From: Orbilia blumenaviensis
Lineage: Eukaryota; Ascomycota; Orbiliomycetes; Orbiliales; Orbiliaceae
Direction: 5' to 3'
Assembly: GCA_036872755.1 (NCBI GenBank)
Contig: JAVHNS010000002.1
Span: forward strand, 1,302,001-1,366,000
Length of the DNA: 64,000 bases
Shown: piece by piece, positions 12,366 through 25,200 of the stretch
Layout of the letters: each line of letters starts with the position of its first letter
How positions within the stretch are numbered: position 1 is the stretch's first letter
Position numbers and translations under genes: made by a program
The notes under the pieces: model-generated
The model's database searches: none
What the model was told of the DNA's origin: nothing
Seen by the model: only the letters and a program-made list of their open reading frames with translations

Positions 12366-14003
12366 CTAGTTTCTGTAAGTATCCAAGAACTTCTTGTGAA
12401 ATTCAACGATTCGGCCGATCCAGTCGGTGCCAGGGGCAAGGAATGTGGTTCTGAAATGCCAGGTGCCATCGACCTGACCGAATCCACTTCCAGGAACGAC
12501 ACAGACACCGGTAGCCTTGAGCAACTCCATGCAGTAGAACTCATCGGGTTTCTTGCCTAGCTTTTCAGCAGCAGCGACGACACCCTGTGGGAATTTGATG
12601 GTTGGGAACATGTACATGGCACCCTGTGGGTCCTGGCTCTCGACGCCCTCCATCTCGCCAAAGGCCTTGTGGAGCGCATAAGCACGTGTCTTCAAGCCAT
12701 TGTAAATGTCATCATATTCCTTCTTGTACCTGTGTTTTGCCGAGGTTCCACGTAAGTAAGGATATATGTTCCACTCCCCCGGGAGCCCATAAATAAGGAG
12801 CGTGTTAAACTTACAAGTCATAGCTGGGTTCACCTTCCTTTGGAGGATTAACCATCAACTCCACCAAGCACTGGCCATTGACTGGTGGGCACAGCGAGAT
12901 ACTGACAAACTTATAGATTTCCTGAACGACCTTTGGATCGAAACCGACGAGCTCAAAGTAGCCTCCACGCTGTCCACATTCACCAACCATACCCTTGCTA
13001 GTCGAGTGGAAGCTAACGAGCTCAACGTTATCGTACTTCCCGGCCTCCTTCTTCTGGAGATCACGGAGGACTTTCTTGAAGCTGACGAATTCACCGACGA
13101 AGACATTTGTTTGGTAGACCTCATCAGCCATAATGACCAACTTCTTCTCGGCAGCAAACTTGATAATGTCCTCGATCGATTTGTATGGAAGGGAAGCACC
13201 AGTTGGGTTCCCTGGGTTAATGACGCAGATGCAACGGACGTCTGTGCCATCGGACTGAGCCTTTTCGATGACGGTGTAAAGGTCATCGCAGTTAGTGCTC
13301 CACTGAGCATGCTCCTCGAGGAAGTATTCAACTGGCTTGGCATCCAAGAGAGCAAGGGTGGCTGTGTACAACGGGTATTGTGGAATTGGGATCATAACGC
13401 CGGTATTTGGGCTGGAAGCAATGACATGCAAAAGGGTATTGACCCCAGACGATGCACCGGTGGTAAGGTAAATGGATTCCGGGTCAGCGGGGTGACCGTC
13501 TCGCTCTATCAGGCATTACAGCATATATTTAGATCATGATATCTAAAACCTGGAGAATGAAGAAGAAATAATAGCAACGAGGGTTTATACTCACGCTCAA
13601 TATATTTTGCGACACTATCACGCAGTGGAGGAGCACCCTGGCTGTGAGAGTACGCTCCAACGGACTTGACTGACTTGAGCAACCATTTGGCACGCTCCAA
13701 AGCATCCTCCGGATACAATTGCTTTACAACTTCAGCATTTGATTCCTGGAGAAGATCTGGGTATTGTACGAGAGACAAAACTTGACGGAAGAAAGTGATC
13801 GGCTTCTGGTCAAGCTGTTGAGGATTTCCAATATTGGCGAAAATTACATGATCGAAGGGGTGGGAGGACGGGTCCTGCTCAATCTCCCTGCGAATTGCTT
13901 CTGCCTTGACAGCGAGTTCACCACGGACGGCGTATTTAGCCGCCTTGACATGAGGGTTAATGTTGTCGTAGTTGAGGGAGCGAAGTTGGGTGGTCGACGA
14001 CAT
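12366..14003 (-). CDS. ALT1: Alanine aminotransferase
   Basis: Three exons, 14003-13595, 13505-12815 and 12729-12366, encode 487 residues. The enzyme is a PLP-dependent class I/II aminotransferase that interconverts alanine plus 2-oxoglutarate with pyruvate plus glutamate. Visible marks are NPGNPTG (about 233-239), ADEVYQ with the PLP-contacting Asp and Tyr (about 263-268), the Schiff-base Lys307 in SFHSTSKGMVGECGQRGGY, and the C-terminal VVPGSGFGQ. The N terminus (LRSLNYDNINPHVKAAKYAVRG) is the cytosolic-type start of the family. The ATG at 14003 is the first in frame. Twelve codons upstream the frame stays open only from a TTG, so a mitochondrial leader would need a missed upstream exon. 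The second join restores YIEQRDGHPADPESIYL, as expected. Confidence 0.95.
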
Positions 14004-16197
14004 GGTTCGTGCAGGGTACGATACTAACAACGACAGCAATGAAATAAGAGGGTTAGATGATCAATTAATAAGAAGAGAACCACCAAATTCGATACAAATA
14101 ACCCGTACCGATATGTGAATGAAGGAGGGGAGGTGAGAGGGAAAAAAAATTTCGATCGGTTGGGGCTAGGCACCGGTGTTTATATATCGTCGACAAGAGC
14201 TCATCGATGGTAGGACAGGAATAGGTGCGTTAAATTCAGGACAAGCTTAGACACCCCCAATATGCGGAGAGGGGAAATAGCTTCAGGCTTTAGAGTTCAT
14301 GTTTTCCCCAGAAAAAAGAACCTCAGGGACGGCGACCAGCTGACATGATGCAAAGAAGCGACCATTCCCGATATCAAAAACATCTCATGTAATGCAAAGG
14401 CGACCTGCGTGGGATGGCAGAGGTCCAGTCCAGTCTGTAAGGTCGAAACCGATGCCTGCCGCGCCTGCGGAGCTAGTAATATCGCAGAGCTGCAGCTCCA
14501 CAATAGGCCGGACTCCGCATTTACGAAAAGCCTCTCGTGAAACGATTACAAAACAATGCGACCTTGAAGGACAGTTAGGACTCATACGGGAAGTTTCTGG
14601 CGGGCATTGTCGCCCGCCGTGGAGAACTCCGCCCAGAATGAGGTCCAAGTCGGCCCGAGTGCAGGTTCTGGAGGGGTAGTTTACCTTAGATCGGGCCAAA
14701 CTCGGCTATGCGCGACTCGCCAAATTGCGTCGAGAACCACGCCGATTTGGCGTGACATTTTCGTTTTTCCAATGCCCAGAACGCAATATCGGGTTTCTTC
14801 AAATGCAGGAAAATTCTTGCGCGGCGACCATATAAAAGCTTATGAGGACAGCCGGAAACAAAGAAGCAAATTTAACTGAATGCGCGAAATCCTAGCATTT
14901 ACTTACTTCGTGCAGGCAACGATCTTCTCAGTACAGCCGGTGCGAACTGCACCCGCGGGAAATGCTGGAGGGCCCTAGATCGCATTTTTGCTCCTTCGTA
15001 TTATTCTCTATTACGGGGAGAATCGGAGGCCAGAATGTGAGGCGAACAGGAGAGCTGGACGGTTGGTGTGGCCGGAGTTAATATGAACTCCGCGAACAGA
15101 GCTTGTTGGGATGTCCAGTGGCGAGATCGAAGAGATTTGAGATGGAAACAAAGAGATTGGCGAAGCTTATAGATAGTAAGTCGTGTGCCTTGGAGTTTAA
15201 AACCTTCTTTCGACTTCGCGATACTTGCAATGTGGAAATAGGGTTATCTTTGGGAGTCACTTTTAACCTCCCACAATAATATTCTCAAAACTAACCCCAA
15301 TGGTTCCTGCAGATTGCTTTCTCTCGTCCCATGTCGAGCAATATCTGGCTGAATCCAACAGTCAATCAAGGCCACCGTTACCGGCGCGCCAGCAATTGGA
15401 TAAAGCTAGTCATCAGGTTCCAGAAGGAGTGCCCTCCTCGTGCGACAGCGCTAGGCACGCTCAACGTGCAACACCTGAACACTTTTGCCATCTGATACGC
15501 ACATTCGTAGAGGTCATCGATCACCGAATCGCATCGTATCCGCATGCATGGTGGATATATATCTCGATATATATCAAATACTAGTGGTCCATAATCCGTC
15601 AGCCAATGGACTAAAAGCCAGCCCACGAAGCCAAGCCGGTTTGATTAAACACTTGGGTCGACAATCAGGGATACCTACCAACGCTCTAACTTAGCTTCCT
15701 TCCAATGAAATGTTTGCAGCATCTGAACGCGGGACGCAAGGTTTGGCGCACCCTCCGCTGAAGGCCAGGGTATCAAGCTCAAGTATTATGTCAGTGCAGG
15801 GCAGTACGCAAGGTTACTACTATACTTACAACACAGTTTCTCTTCCAGATTCTCGTGAATATTTCCTAGACTCGTCCTTTATCTATCGCCATATACATTT
15901 ACCAAATCAGGTTTATTTCCATCTATAGTCCATAATATACTGCAATAAACGTTCCAGCATCCGCTACTTAGCAGCCTCGCGTGGGGCCTCTGCTGGGCAA
16001 ACTCAGAATTCCAGTCCAGACTTGATCAACCCAGAATTCTAACCTGTTGCTTAAAATGACAACGAAGATCAGCAAAATACAAGCACCCCTAGCGTTTGTC
16101 ACCTGGGAGACTACGATTGCCCTATTTAATCTCAACATTGGCTATTCATTGATTAAAGCATACGTAGACGCGCCTGAGGAATACCTTCCTTTTCGAA
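14004..16197. other. Gene-poor region upstream of ALT1
   Basis: It holds the ALT1 promoter and leader at its left end. Beyond about 14400 I find only scattered short frames rich in Arg, Ser and Pro with no motif, on both strands. From about 15800 it becomes AT-richer and leads into the relic at 16198. Confidence 0.5.
14179..14186 (-). promoter_or_regulatory. TATA box of ALT1
   Basis: Read on the minus strand this is TATATAAA, 176 bases before the ALT1 start codon. The distance and match fit a fungal core promoter. It is seen by eye only. Confidence 0.45.
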
Positions 16198-17127
16198 ATG
16201 TTTAACGAAAAGTCGTCGAGCCCAAGCCGAAGTGGGCCCTGCTCATCGGATTGCGAGAAGGTTAGGTATGCTCTCCGAGAGCACTGTACCACGGGCTACG
16301 GGGCTTATCAGGGCCTACGGAGCTTGAGCAACCAAGATTATGGAATTTCACAAAGAACTCCTATACTCGAAATAGGGCGGTAAATTTGACTATGACCCAC
16401 CCGCAGATTATGTTGGAGTAGATGGAACGGCTATTTGGGCAGCAGCAACAGCTAGCGATGCGGCTATCTCATTATTAATACATCTTCTGGCTTGTCTGCT
16501 TGCAACTTCTTTCGCAGCTGAGGAAGTAGCTGCCGTATGTGAGCAAACTGTTGAAGCTCGAAAGGAAGAGACTGCGGAGTTCGAAAGTGGAGACATCTAT
16601 GGTTTCAGGGCTCTGGCGGCTTCTACGTGGGATATCTCTCGATGAGAACTAAGGAATTGGGATGACAGAGCTCGGGCGTAACTGGAAGGCCGGCGCTATA
16701 CTACTTGTTACGCCGAAACCGACGTTACCTAGACTACGAGAACGTACTGCTCGAGGACGCGCCTTTCGACGGCCAGTTGATTGATCGTTCCAAAAGGGCA
16801 ATCTTTCATCTTACATTGACCAGCTATGAAGTATCTTTGAGGTTCGGTGGGGACGAAACCGGCGCACGGCACCATGAAGCCTGGTTGTTTGAAGCGGTAG
16901 CGTCTGTTCATCTAGCTGGAAAGTGGATTGGCGATATTAATCCCTTGAGGACTCGCAGCACGGTGGAGTTCTTCTTGACCTTGGAGCGACCACCTATACT
17001 GAACTGCCCTTGCCTGACATTTAGGAATGGGTGTGAGGCTTTTACATCGACAGACTGCCGATATTATTATGATTATAAATTGATGCCTCATTTCCAAGAT
17101 AGTAATAATAACGAAGTAAAAAATTAA
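16198..17127 (+). pseudogene. Decayed relic of a fungal hypothetical-protein family, with in-frame stops
   Basis: Three stretches read like successive parts of one lineage-specific fungal protein family that I recognise only by pattern. 16198-16383 has LREHCTTGYGAYQGLRSLSNQD. The frame at 16391 has YVGVDGTAIWAAATASDAAIS and CEQTVEARKEETAEFE. 16705-17127 has the HHEAWLFEAVASVHLAGKWIGD type motif and an NPLR after it. The middle stretch carries TGA at 16643-16645 and TAA at 16679-16681 in an otherwise continuous frame, and the three stretches are not in one frame. No splice-site choice I can see repairs it. It lies head to tail with the ankyrin gene, which reads the other way. Family recognition is from memory of motif style. 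Confidence 0.55.
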
Positions 17128-17347
17128 TGAGCATCTACTGTGCAAGATTGCAAGAAAAGACCTAGGTAACCAGGGATATTGGTGGAGAACATATATAAGA
17201 TCCCAGCGCCGCAGCAAATACAATCCCACCATCCTAAACGCCAAACAAAGGCAGAACCACAAATTTGCGATTCGAAGGGAACCAGAAGAGTCGTAAATAT
17301 ACATTATAGAAAGTGTATACATAAGAAATAAAAAATAAAAATAAGAA

Positions 17348-19126
17348 TTACCCGACCGTTTTAGGATTAATCCAAACAGCAATCTCATGGAAACCTCTCC
17401 CAATCGACTTGAAGAGTTCCACGAACAACTCAAATATCTTGCGTGGCACATAAACAACTAAGAGAACGATACCAATGCCGAGGTAGTAGATAAGTTCTCC
17501 AACCCATCCGAATAGTGTCTTTAAGACCTTCTTAATAAACTTCCCGGTGTGCACGATACCATCAATAATCATTTTAGGTACTCCAACAAAAACGAACCTT
17601 AGGGCTTCGAGGAAACCGTTAAGCACGTCTTTCCAGGTAATACCAGAAACCCAGTTAACTAGCTTTGTTATCAGGGTATGGATTGCTGAGGCGAGACGGA
17701 CAAAGAAGCCCGCAATACCCTTGCTGACGTATTTGATTGCGCCCCAAATCCATTTGAAAGTGGCTTTAATAAGCTTGGGGATGGTAACTGTGATAAATTT
17801 CCAGATTGCCTTGACTAGCCATACTGTAAACCTCTTGAGGGCCTTGGCGGTATCGATAATTGCGTTCTTGAGAGCAATCGCAGCCTCTTTAATGAATTGA
17901 AGGGTGCCCTTGATAAACTTGACTAAGAATTTCGGGAAATCGATCGTAAGGAATTTCCACGTTGCTTTCGCTCCGGTGACAATGCCCCTGCCAGTCGCCT
18001 TTACCGCACGAATCGTGGCTGATGGGATCGCTTTAATGCCGTTCACTACCCCCACGGCTGCCTTCTTGCTGTATTTTGCAATACCCCTTCCTGTTGAGAC
18101 GATCCCATCCTTGATTCCGTCTGCGATATCCTTTTTATGCTTCCACAGGTAAACAGCACTCCTCTTCACCGGCAGGACAACAACATGCTTCGGAATCGAC
18201 CAGACGAAGAATTTTGGAATCTCGTAGAACAGAATCTTAAGATAGCGATAAATATCTATAATGATGATTCTTGCCCGTCGTAGGGACCTCCTATTTTTAT
18301 ATTTCCATCTTTGCATTCCGCCTGTTCTGCGGGATGGGAGGTAATCAACAACCTCGCGATGTCCGTTCTTTGCTGCGAGTCGGAGTGCGATCATCCCATC
18401 AGGTGGAACAATATCATCTCTTGCGTGGAAAACTTCTATAAAGAGCTTTACTAATGGAAGGTGGCCTTTCTCTGCCGCTGCCATAAGTGGAGTCCGCATG
18501 AGGTCTTGGTATGGGTTTGGGATAAGGTATCCATGTCGGTATTCTCGAAAGACTGCATTCGTAGGGTCTCTCTATAATAAAAAGATTTATTGTTAGACAT
18601 TTTTACCTAAAAACAAATAGCTTTAGGTTAGGGTGGTTCCTACCTCTGTAGTCATCTCATTAACATCAGCGCCATAATCTACTAACTGCTGGACGATTCT
18701 AACGTGATTCGCCCTCACGGCAGCTACCAACGGAGTTACACCATTCCTATCCTTAGTATCAACTTTTACAAAGCCGCCCTCAATAAAAGCAGATATTAAT
18801 TCGCTGTTCTCATTTTCGATGGCTTCGAAGAATGTCTGAACAATATTGGCGACCGGAACGGGCCCTCTAGCGCTAGTGGGTCTATCTGCGCCGGCTTCCT
18901 CTGCATCCTCCCTAATCAGACGCCTTATCAGTTCGTCGGTATCGGGGTCGCCGCTATTGATTTCTAATTCGGGAACTCTATTGGAAGGTGGGGGTGGGGT
19001 AGCAAGTATTGCATCTAGGTCTTGTGTTGTTGATGTTGTATTATTTGACGCTCCGGCTATCCGGCGCAAGTCGTCCTCCAGCGAGCCGCCCTCAGTGTAT
19101 TCAGGAACAGGGTCTTCGTAGACCAT
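17348..19126 (-). CDS. Ankyrin-repeat protein with a long basic amphipathic/hydrophobic C-terminal region
   Basis: Two exons, 19126-18644 and 18571-17348, encode 568 residues. The N-terminal 100 residues are acidic and Pro/Ser/Thr-rich. About three ankyrin repeats follow at 125-235 (NGVTPLVAAVRANHVRIVQQLVDYGADVN, split by the intron, then TPLMAAAEKGHLPLVKLFIE and ALRLAAKNGHREVVDYL; pieces quoted in part). From about 245 to the end the chain is Lys-rich with regular large hydrophobics, and a hydrophobic-Pro-Lys/Arg turn recurs at about 279, 287, 373, 425, 492 and 536. A possible membrane span lies near 520-535 (LIYYLGIGIVLLVVYV). I know no named family with this C-terminal half; ankyrins suggest protein binding and the tail suggests membrane association. 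Function unknown. Confidence 0.85.
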
Positions 19127-20193
19127 AGCTTCAAGTATTTATAAAGAGATTATAGTATAACAGTATGATTGAAAATGAAGATGGTGGTATAATTCTCAGA
19201 TGCTTTATTCGTGATATCGAATCTCCAAAAACACAGCGACTTGGGCAAGTCGATATATATAAACTTCCAGTTGTCACATCACGGTTGGATGTTTAATTAT
19301 GAAAGGTGGCACACGATCTCGTTAGGCGAATTGCGCGTCTCACTTGAAGGATTGGGGAAAATGAGTCTAAGTTCGGCGCCGAGTGTTTTGGATCCCGAAG
19401 GCTCGGAGCCGTTGAGAGGTCTATTTCAAGATACCGAGGTCGCGAGATTCACGACATCTTGTGATGTTAGAAATTACCCTGAGAAGGGACCTGATTCCAG
19501 TCTTTTTCTCTTTTCTTGTTCGTCTTTTGAGACTTGGGCGCTCGAGATGTCGAACTGGTAAGGCTGTGTCAATGGAGCCTTGACGTTGAGGCTAGCTCCT
19601 TTTGATGTGGTGGCTGAGGTTTTGCAGCCAACAACAGGTGCCATTTTGGCGGGATTTCTTGGCCGAGTTTCCGTCCTGCGAAATGACGCAGATTTTCGAA
19701 TCACCCCAACGAAAGAAGCACTCTGTTTTTAGCCTGAAGACTTGCACAAGAGGCTTCGCACCATCGCGTAAGCTATTGTTCGAACAATTAAGCGACATCG
19801 CGCATCGCTATACGTCGCCCTTGCAAAAGCGCACAATGGAAGATTCCGTAGAATGTCTGCTAACTCGAGTCTTCGTTTAGCCGTAGCGCTTTCGGTTCTC
19901 TGTACGAGTTTAGCTACGCACCAGTTCCAGTGTTAGCCTCGGCATATTGCCAGTAGAGTAGAGGAACTCTAAGTTCTGAGTTTCTTCACGGGACTCTTTA
20001 ATAAATCAAGACATCTGCCCACAATTTATAATTTTAATACAAGTAAATGAAACTATTTACGAGGCAAAGTAGTCCAAAAACTACAATACCAAAAATGTAG
20101 TCAACTGTACCTATGGAGCTCGCTAACTAGTGAATAGCTGCGTTCATGCCTGGACAGGCTATAGTTTTATGAAAGGTATCTTAACTTTGTCAA

Positions 20194-20203
20194 TACCTAG
20201 GTA
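20194..20203. repeat. Palindrome TACCTAGGTA
   Basis: A perfect 10-base palindrome in intergenic DNA; the same word occurs at three other intergenic sites in this window. Confidence 0.7.
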
Positions 20204-20558
20204 GTTAACCAGGTAAGCAATTCCACCCGAAAACTGAGGTATATACAAAAGAGACGGGCATCAATATGGGGGGTCCTTGGGACAAGGCGTTGGGCTCCGG
20301 TCCCTTCGCAGGTCTTGGGTCTAAAAGAGAAGCCCTAAGAACAAGAACAGCAAAGAACATCTGCCTTTGATTCAATATATTGTTACCTCGTGTTGTTTTT
20401 GTTAGGAAATTAAAGCCTGGGCACCCAATAGTTTGGTTTGTTATGGGCGCCAGTCTTCAGGCAGCTTCGATACTGGAACTAAGGGCTTGTATTAGGTATC
20501 GCTTATTAAAACGATCAGAAAAAAGGGACACGACTGAAATTCCATTGCCATGCCGCTG

Positions 20559-20657
20559 CAGTGTAGTGGTAGCGTCATCGTAGCGCCATCGCAGTGTCGT
20601 CGCAGTACTAGTATTGTTTATAATATTACAGCGTCGTTGCAGCGCTGTTGCAGCGAC
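20559..20657. repeat. Degenerate 11-bp minisatellite
   Basis: Four units of 11 bases stand head to tail at 20559-20602 (CAGTGTAGTGG, TAGCGTCATCG, TAGCGCCATCG, CAGTGTCGTCG). After a 26-base AT-rich gap two more (CAGCGTCGTTG, CAGCGCTGTTG) and a partial seventh follow at 20629-20657. The consensus is roughly YAGCGYCRTYG. The gap itself starts like a unit (CAGTACTAG), so it may be a decayed copy. Confidence 0.65.
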
Positions 20658-21658
20658 AGTCTTTCGGTAAGCCAGGTAGCAGTTTAAGCGAGAGAATTAC
20701 CAGCGCTACCAAAGTGCATTGTTTTTCTTACAGAAGGGCCATGGCCGTGGCCATCTTGGGTAACCAAAACATTTTGAGGCGCTAACTACCTGGGTAAATA
20801 TATATCGAGTCGATTTTGTGTTGGTTGGTTGAACAGTTCAAGCATATAAGGCAGCATCCCACTTGGTTTTTTTTGCATGCAAGCAGAATTAATCGAATTT
20901 GATATCCGAGAGTCTTGAGAAGAATGGGGTTAATAGTTAAGACTTCTCGGCGCCGCAAGGGAGGAACAAGCTATTTATTTTGTTCGTATGCGAACCGGGA
21001 ACTGGCCCACTGTGCACCATGTCGTCGAGTTTCCCAGTGGTAGAATTGGATTTATCCAGACGAACCGACCTGCCTGAAAGCTCCCGTCAGCCATTACCGT
21101 GCCAGTCCCACAAATGACATTCAAACACTAGCAGGGACGGACGTCGGACTCTTTCAGTCCGTTTCACAAGCGGAAGCATCAGCCCGGAATCAGATATTGA
21201 ACCAAGTCCATTCGAACCGGCGAATTCGAATTTGCATCACAGTAACAGTAGTTTATAGTTTCGAGAGCCGGTGTCTCGAATTCATTAATAACTGCTACAA
21301 ATAAGAATCGTGTGTATCTGGCTTGATCTAATTAGATCCAAAAAAATGGACACAGTCTTTCCAATATACCCAGCAAAGCCGAGTCCCCATAGAGAATATC
21401 ATAAGCTGACATATCGTGATAATTAATTCCTAAAATACTTTGGAACACATTGACACCTGTGTCAATATAGCTTAGTAGGTAATGCCTGTATATCCGGATA
21501 TTCGTTTGATTCATACGTCTACCTAGTGACACCGAGGTAAGTATATTGATGTAATTATAAGCGTGTCCGTGGTTACGATCGAAACCAGAGTACAAAATTG
21601 CCCGCCCCTGCATGGAGGTTAACTATCTCTACGGAAGCTTGTAGTCCGACCGATAATA

Positions 21659-22172
21659 GGCTAATGATTCTATGAAAACGTATGTAAAAACTGTTCCTGC
21701 AGGCACCAGCTCGCCCGCTTAACATCTTAATCCGTTCCTCGCTTTCGCCAGTATCCGAAAATATGGCGCACCAATCCAAGGTATTACACAATGCGTACCA
21801 GGTAACCATGAGCATGTAGATGTCCCACTTAACTTCTCCGATATGCAGCTACGTATGTAACAGCGCAGCTGCAACTGTGCTAGTATGAACCTGGTTCCCC
21901 ACATTTAACCTCATATAGCTGATACCAATAGCTGTAATTAGCCGAAAACATATGATCCTCGAGGTTTTGTTGGAAATTTGAAGACAAAAGGCGACGGAGA
22001 AACTTTGGCAGATTTGAGATGCTTGCTCGCAGAATAATCCTGGAGCTGCATCATATTGATCCGATGCCAGCTTCGCAGATCAAGTCTATGGTGCGAGGGA
22101 CACGATCATGTCATGTTTGCGGGGCCGGCGTGGATTGATAGCACCCACCATTTATACCTAGGTATATAAAAG
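21659..22172 (+). promoter_or_regulatory. lacA promoter: candidate XlnR-like, CreA and TATA sites
   Basis: GGCTAAT occurs at 21659-21665 and, on the other strand, at 21937-21943. Both carry the GGCTAA core bound by XlnR-type regulators, known to drive some fungal beta-galactosidase genes. GCGGGG at 22119-22124 fits the CreA consensus SYGGRG for glucose repression. TATAAAAG at 22165-22172 lies about 100 bases before the lacA ATG. All are short words matched by eye, so only the TATA box is at all secure. Confidence 0.35.
22155..22164. repeat. Palindrome TACCTAGGTA
   Basis: A second perfect copy, overlapping the TATA region of lacA by position (about 105 bases before its start codon). Confidence 0.7.
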
Positions 22173-22268
22173 AGTATGGATTTCCTGCTCAGAATACATG
22201 GAGAGGAGAACTTTTTCTATGCAGGGAAGCAGTAGTTGAAGCTCAATCCTAGAGGAGTAGCTGCAAGG

Positions 22269-25200
22269 ATGGTTTCATTTAGTAAAATCGCATTGTTTGC
22301 TGCGGTGGCACAAGCCGCCGTCATACCTCAGGAATCACCAGCAGGTCTTAAGGTCAGGCAATCGGGTGCTCAAGACATTGTAAGACGAATCGAATACCTC
22401 ATATCGCGAAACCCCAGAGCTTCTCTAATTTAATACCAAACCTTTTAGGTCACCTGGGACAAATACTCCTTTTATGTCAATGGCGAACGTGTTATGATTT
22501 ATAGCGGCGAAGTCCATCCTTTCCGTAATCCGGTCCAGGATCTGCATCTTGACATTCTCCAAAAGATCAAGGCACTGGGCTTCAACGCAGTATCGATATA
22601 CGTCCACTGGGGTGTCGTAGAGTATGAGCGTGGGAAGTTCAACTGGGATGGCGTCTTTAACTTACAGCCTTTCTTCGATGCTGCTAAGGCTGCCGGCTTA
22701 TGGGTTATTGCCCGACCTGGGCCTTACGTATGTTTATATTATCTATACTCTGATACTATCCGATTTTCAATGGCTAATATTTCCGACTAGATCAACGCTG
22801 AATCTGCAGGGTATACATTCAATACGTGTATGCAATCATGTGTTAGCTGACCTAATACTAACTAAAATTTGTCGCGTTTATAGCGGCGGACTTCCCGGAT
22901 GGGGTGCTCGGGTTGAAGGCCAATGGAGGAACTCGAATGCAAACTATACTGCTGCCTGGCAGCCATATATCAATTCAGTCGGCAAGATTATCGCGAAGAA
23001 TCAAATTACTAACGGTGGGCCAATTATCATTGCTCAGGTACGTAAAGGATATTTTTCCATGGATTTTAAAACCTTAAGGACTAATTTCTCTCTTTCTTTT
23101 TTTTTTTTGGATAGCCTGAAAACGAATACTCTGGCTTCATGAACCCGGATGGAACCCTTAATCCACAGGAAGATCTCGAGTATGAAAGATTGCTGCTTGA
23201 AGCTTTCGACCAGGCTGGAATTGTTGTTCCAACTGTGTCCAATGACGCTTGGATTGGTAAGCCATTTATATCACAGTCTCTAGGTACGGTTTTTATGTTA
23301 ACATTACTTTTGATTCGCAGGCGGTCATTTCACTTCCGTTGATGTTTATGGTTACGATAACTATCCTGCAGGTAATTGAATCCTCCTCGAAATAGAAACC
23401 TACCGGGAAATTCTAATCAGCAATACTGCGGCAGGTTTCGACTGCGCGAATCCTATTTCCAGCTGGCCAGACCCACCAGATTATTTTTATGCATCTCACA
23501 GAGACGTGGCTCCAAACACCCCGAATTCGATCCTAGAGTATCAGGGTGGAGCCTTTGACCCATGGGGAGGAGCAGGCTTCGAGCAATGCTATAAATTGAT
23601 CGGACCCGAAATGGCTCGAGGTAAAGATTATCGGAATTTTCCAGCCTTAAGAACAACGAGCTAACTATCCGGCGTGCAGTCTATTACAAGAATGCATATG
23701 CTTCGGCTACACACCTCTTGAACATTTACATGATTTTTGGAGGAACAAACTGGGGTCATTTGACTAACCCTGGTGGCTACTCTTCGTAAGTCAACTTTTC
23801 ACAAGGTTGCAAAAAGATTTGCAATTTACGCGCAATTCCCATCGTAAAAGGTTCTAATGCCCCAATTTAGGTATGATTATGCTGCAGCTATCGCCGAGGA
23901 CCGGACTCTCCGCGAAAAGTACTATGAAATAAAGCTCCAAGCCAATTTCCTCATGGTCAGCCCGGCCTACCTAACATCCGTCCCCGTCGATGTTCAAAAA
24001 TTCCCCACAAACGGGTCCAACATCACGATTACCGAACTCTGGGATGAAGTCGGCGAGGAACAGCGTTTCTATATTGTTCGCCAAAGCAAACCGTCTGAAA
24101 ACGCAAATTCTGCTTTCAAAGTCAACATTAAAACAAGCGCTGGACAACTTACTGTCCCCCAACTTGGAAATGCGGCTTTTACCCTCCCGGCGCATGATTC
24201 CAAGATTCTTGTAACAGATTACCCAGCGGGATCTGTTGACATTTTATATTCAACTCTGGAGATCCTCACGTGGAAAGTCATTGATGGCAAGACTGTCATT
24301 TTACTCTATGCTAACACTGGAGAATCTGGTGAGATATCAATACTCACAAAGGCTTCCCGCAAGGTGGATGTCCGACGAGGAAAATCCAACACTGTAACAT
24401 TTAAGCAAACCAGTAGCTCACTGACATTGCAATTTGTCGTTGGACATGAAACCGTTGTCGCTCTTGACGATGATATCCTTCTTTATGTCGTTGGTATGGT
24501 CCCATATCTTCTGTCTACGGGTTTTCGGGACGGTTTGGGTATGCCACTAACATGACAAAATCCAACAGACAGAGTCAATGCCTATAATTTCTGGGTCCCC
24601 GACGTCAATCTCAAGGATGAACTTCCAGTTATCATCAAGGGAGGGTACTTGCTCCGAACTGCTAAGTTTTCTGGGAATACCCTGGCTTTGACCGGCGACA
24701 CAAACGGAACCACTGTCTTTGAAGTCATTGCTCCAAAGAAGGCCCAAGCCTACACCTGGAATGGCAAGCGTATCGACACCGACCTCACCAGGTATGGAAC
24801 CCAAGAGGGACGATATAGGACGATCACCCCAAGGGTCGACATCCCAGACCTTGCTCGTTTGAAATGGGTATGCAGCGATTAGTCCCATTCTTACGTCTCA
24901 AGTTTCTAACATCTACTTTACAATAGAAATATATCAACACCCTTCCGGAAATCTCCAGTGATTATGATGATTCGAACTGGGTTACTGCAGACCATATATC
25001 TACCACAAACAAGATTAAGCCATTGACACCCATGGTTCTGTATGCTAGCGACTATGGCTTCCATTCCGGAAATATTCTGTGGAGAGGTCATTTTACCGCT
25101 ACCGGAGGGGAAAACGAATTCAATCTTTCTATCCAAGGGTATTATTCTTTCAAATTCTTTTCGTTCTGTGAAGTGGTAACCCTAACTTATAGATTTTAGT

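Larger units (their letters stand above)
19127..22268. other. Gene-poor region between the ankyrin gene and lacA
   Basis: The left part should be the ankyrin gene's leader and promoter; the right part is the lacA promoter. In between are an 11-bp minisatellite (20559-20657), two TACCTAGGTA palindromes (20194, 22155), and short frames with no family resemblance. An inverted repeat CGAGA/TCTCG flanks GCCGGTG near 21260. I see no intact gene. Confidence 0.5.
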
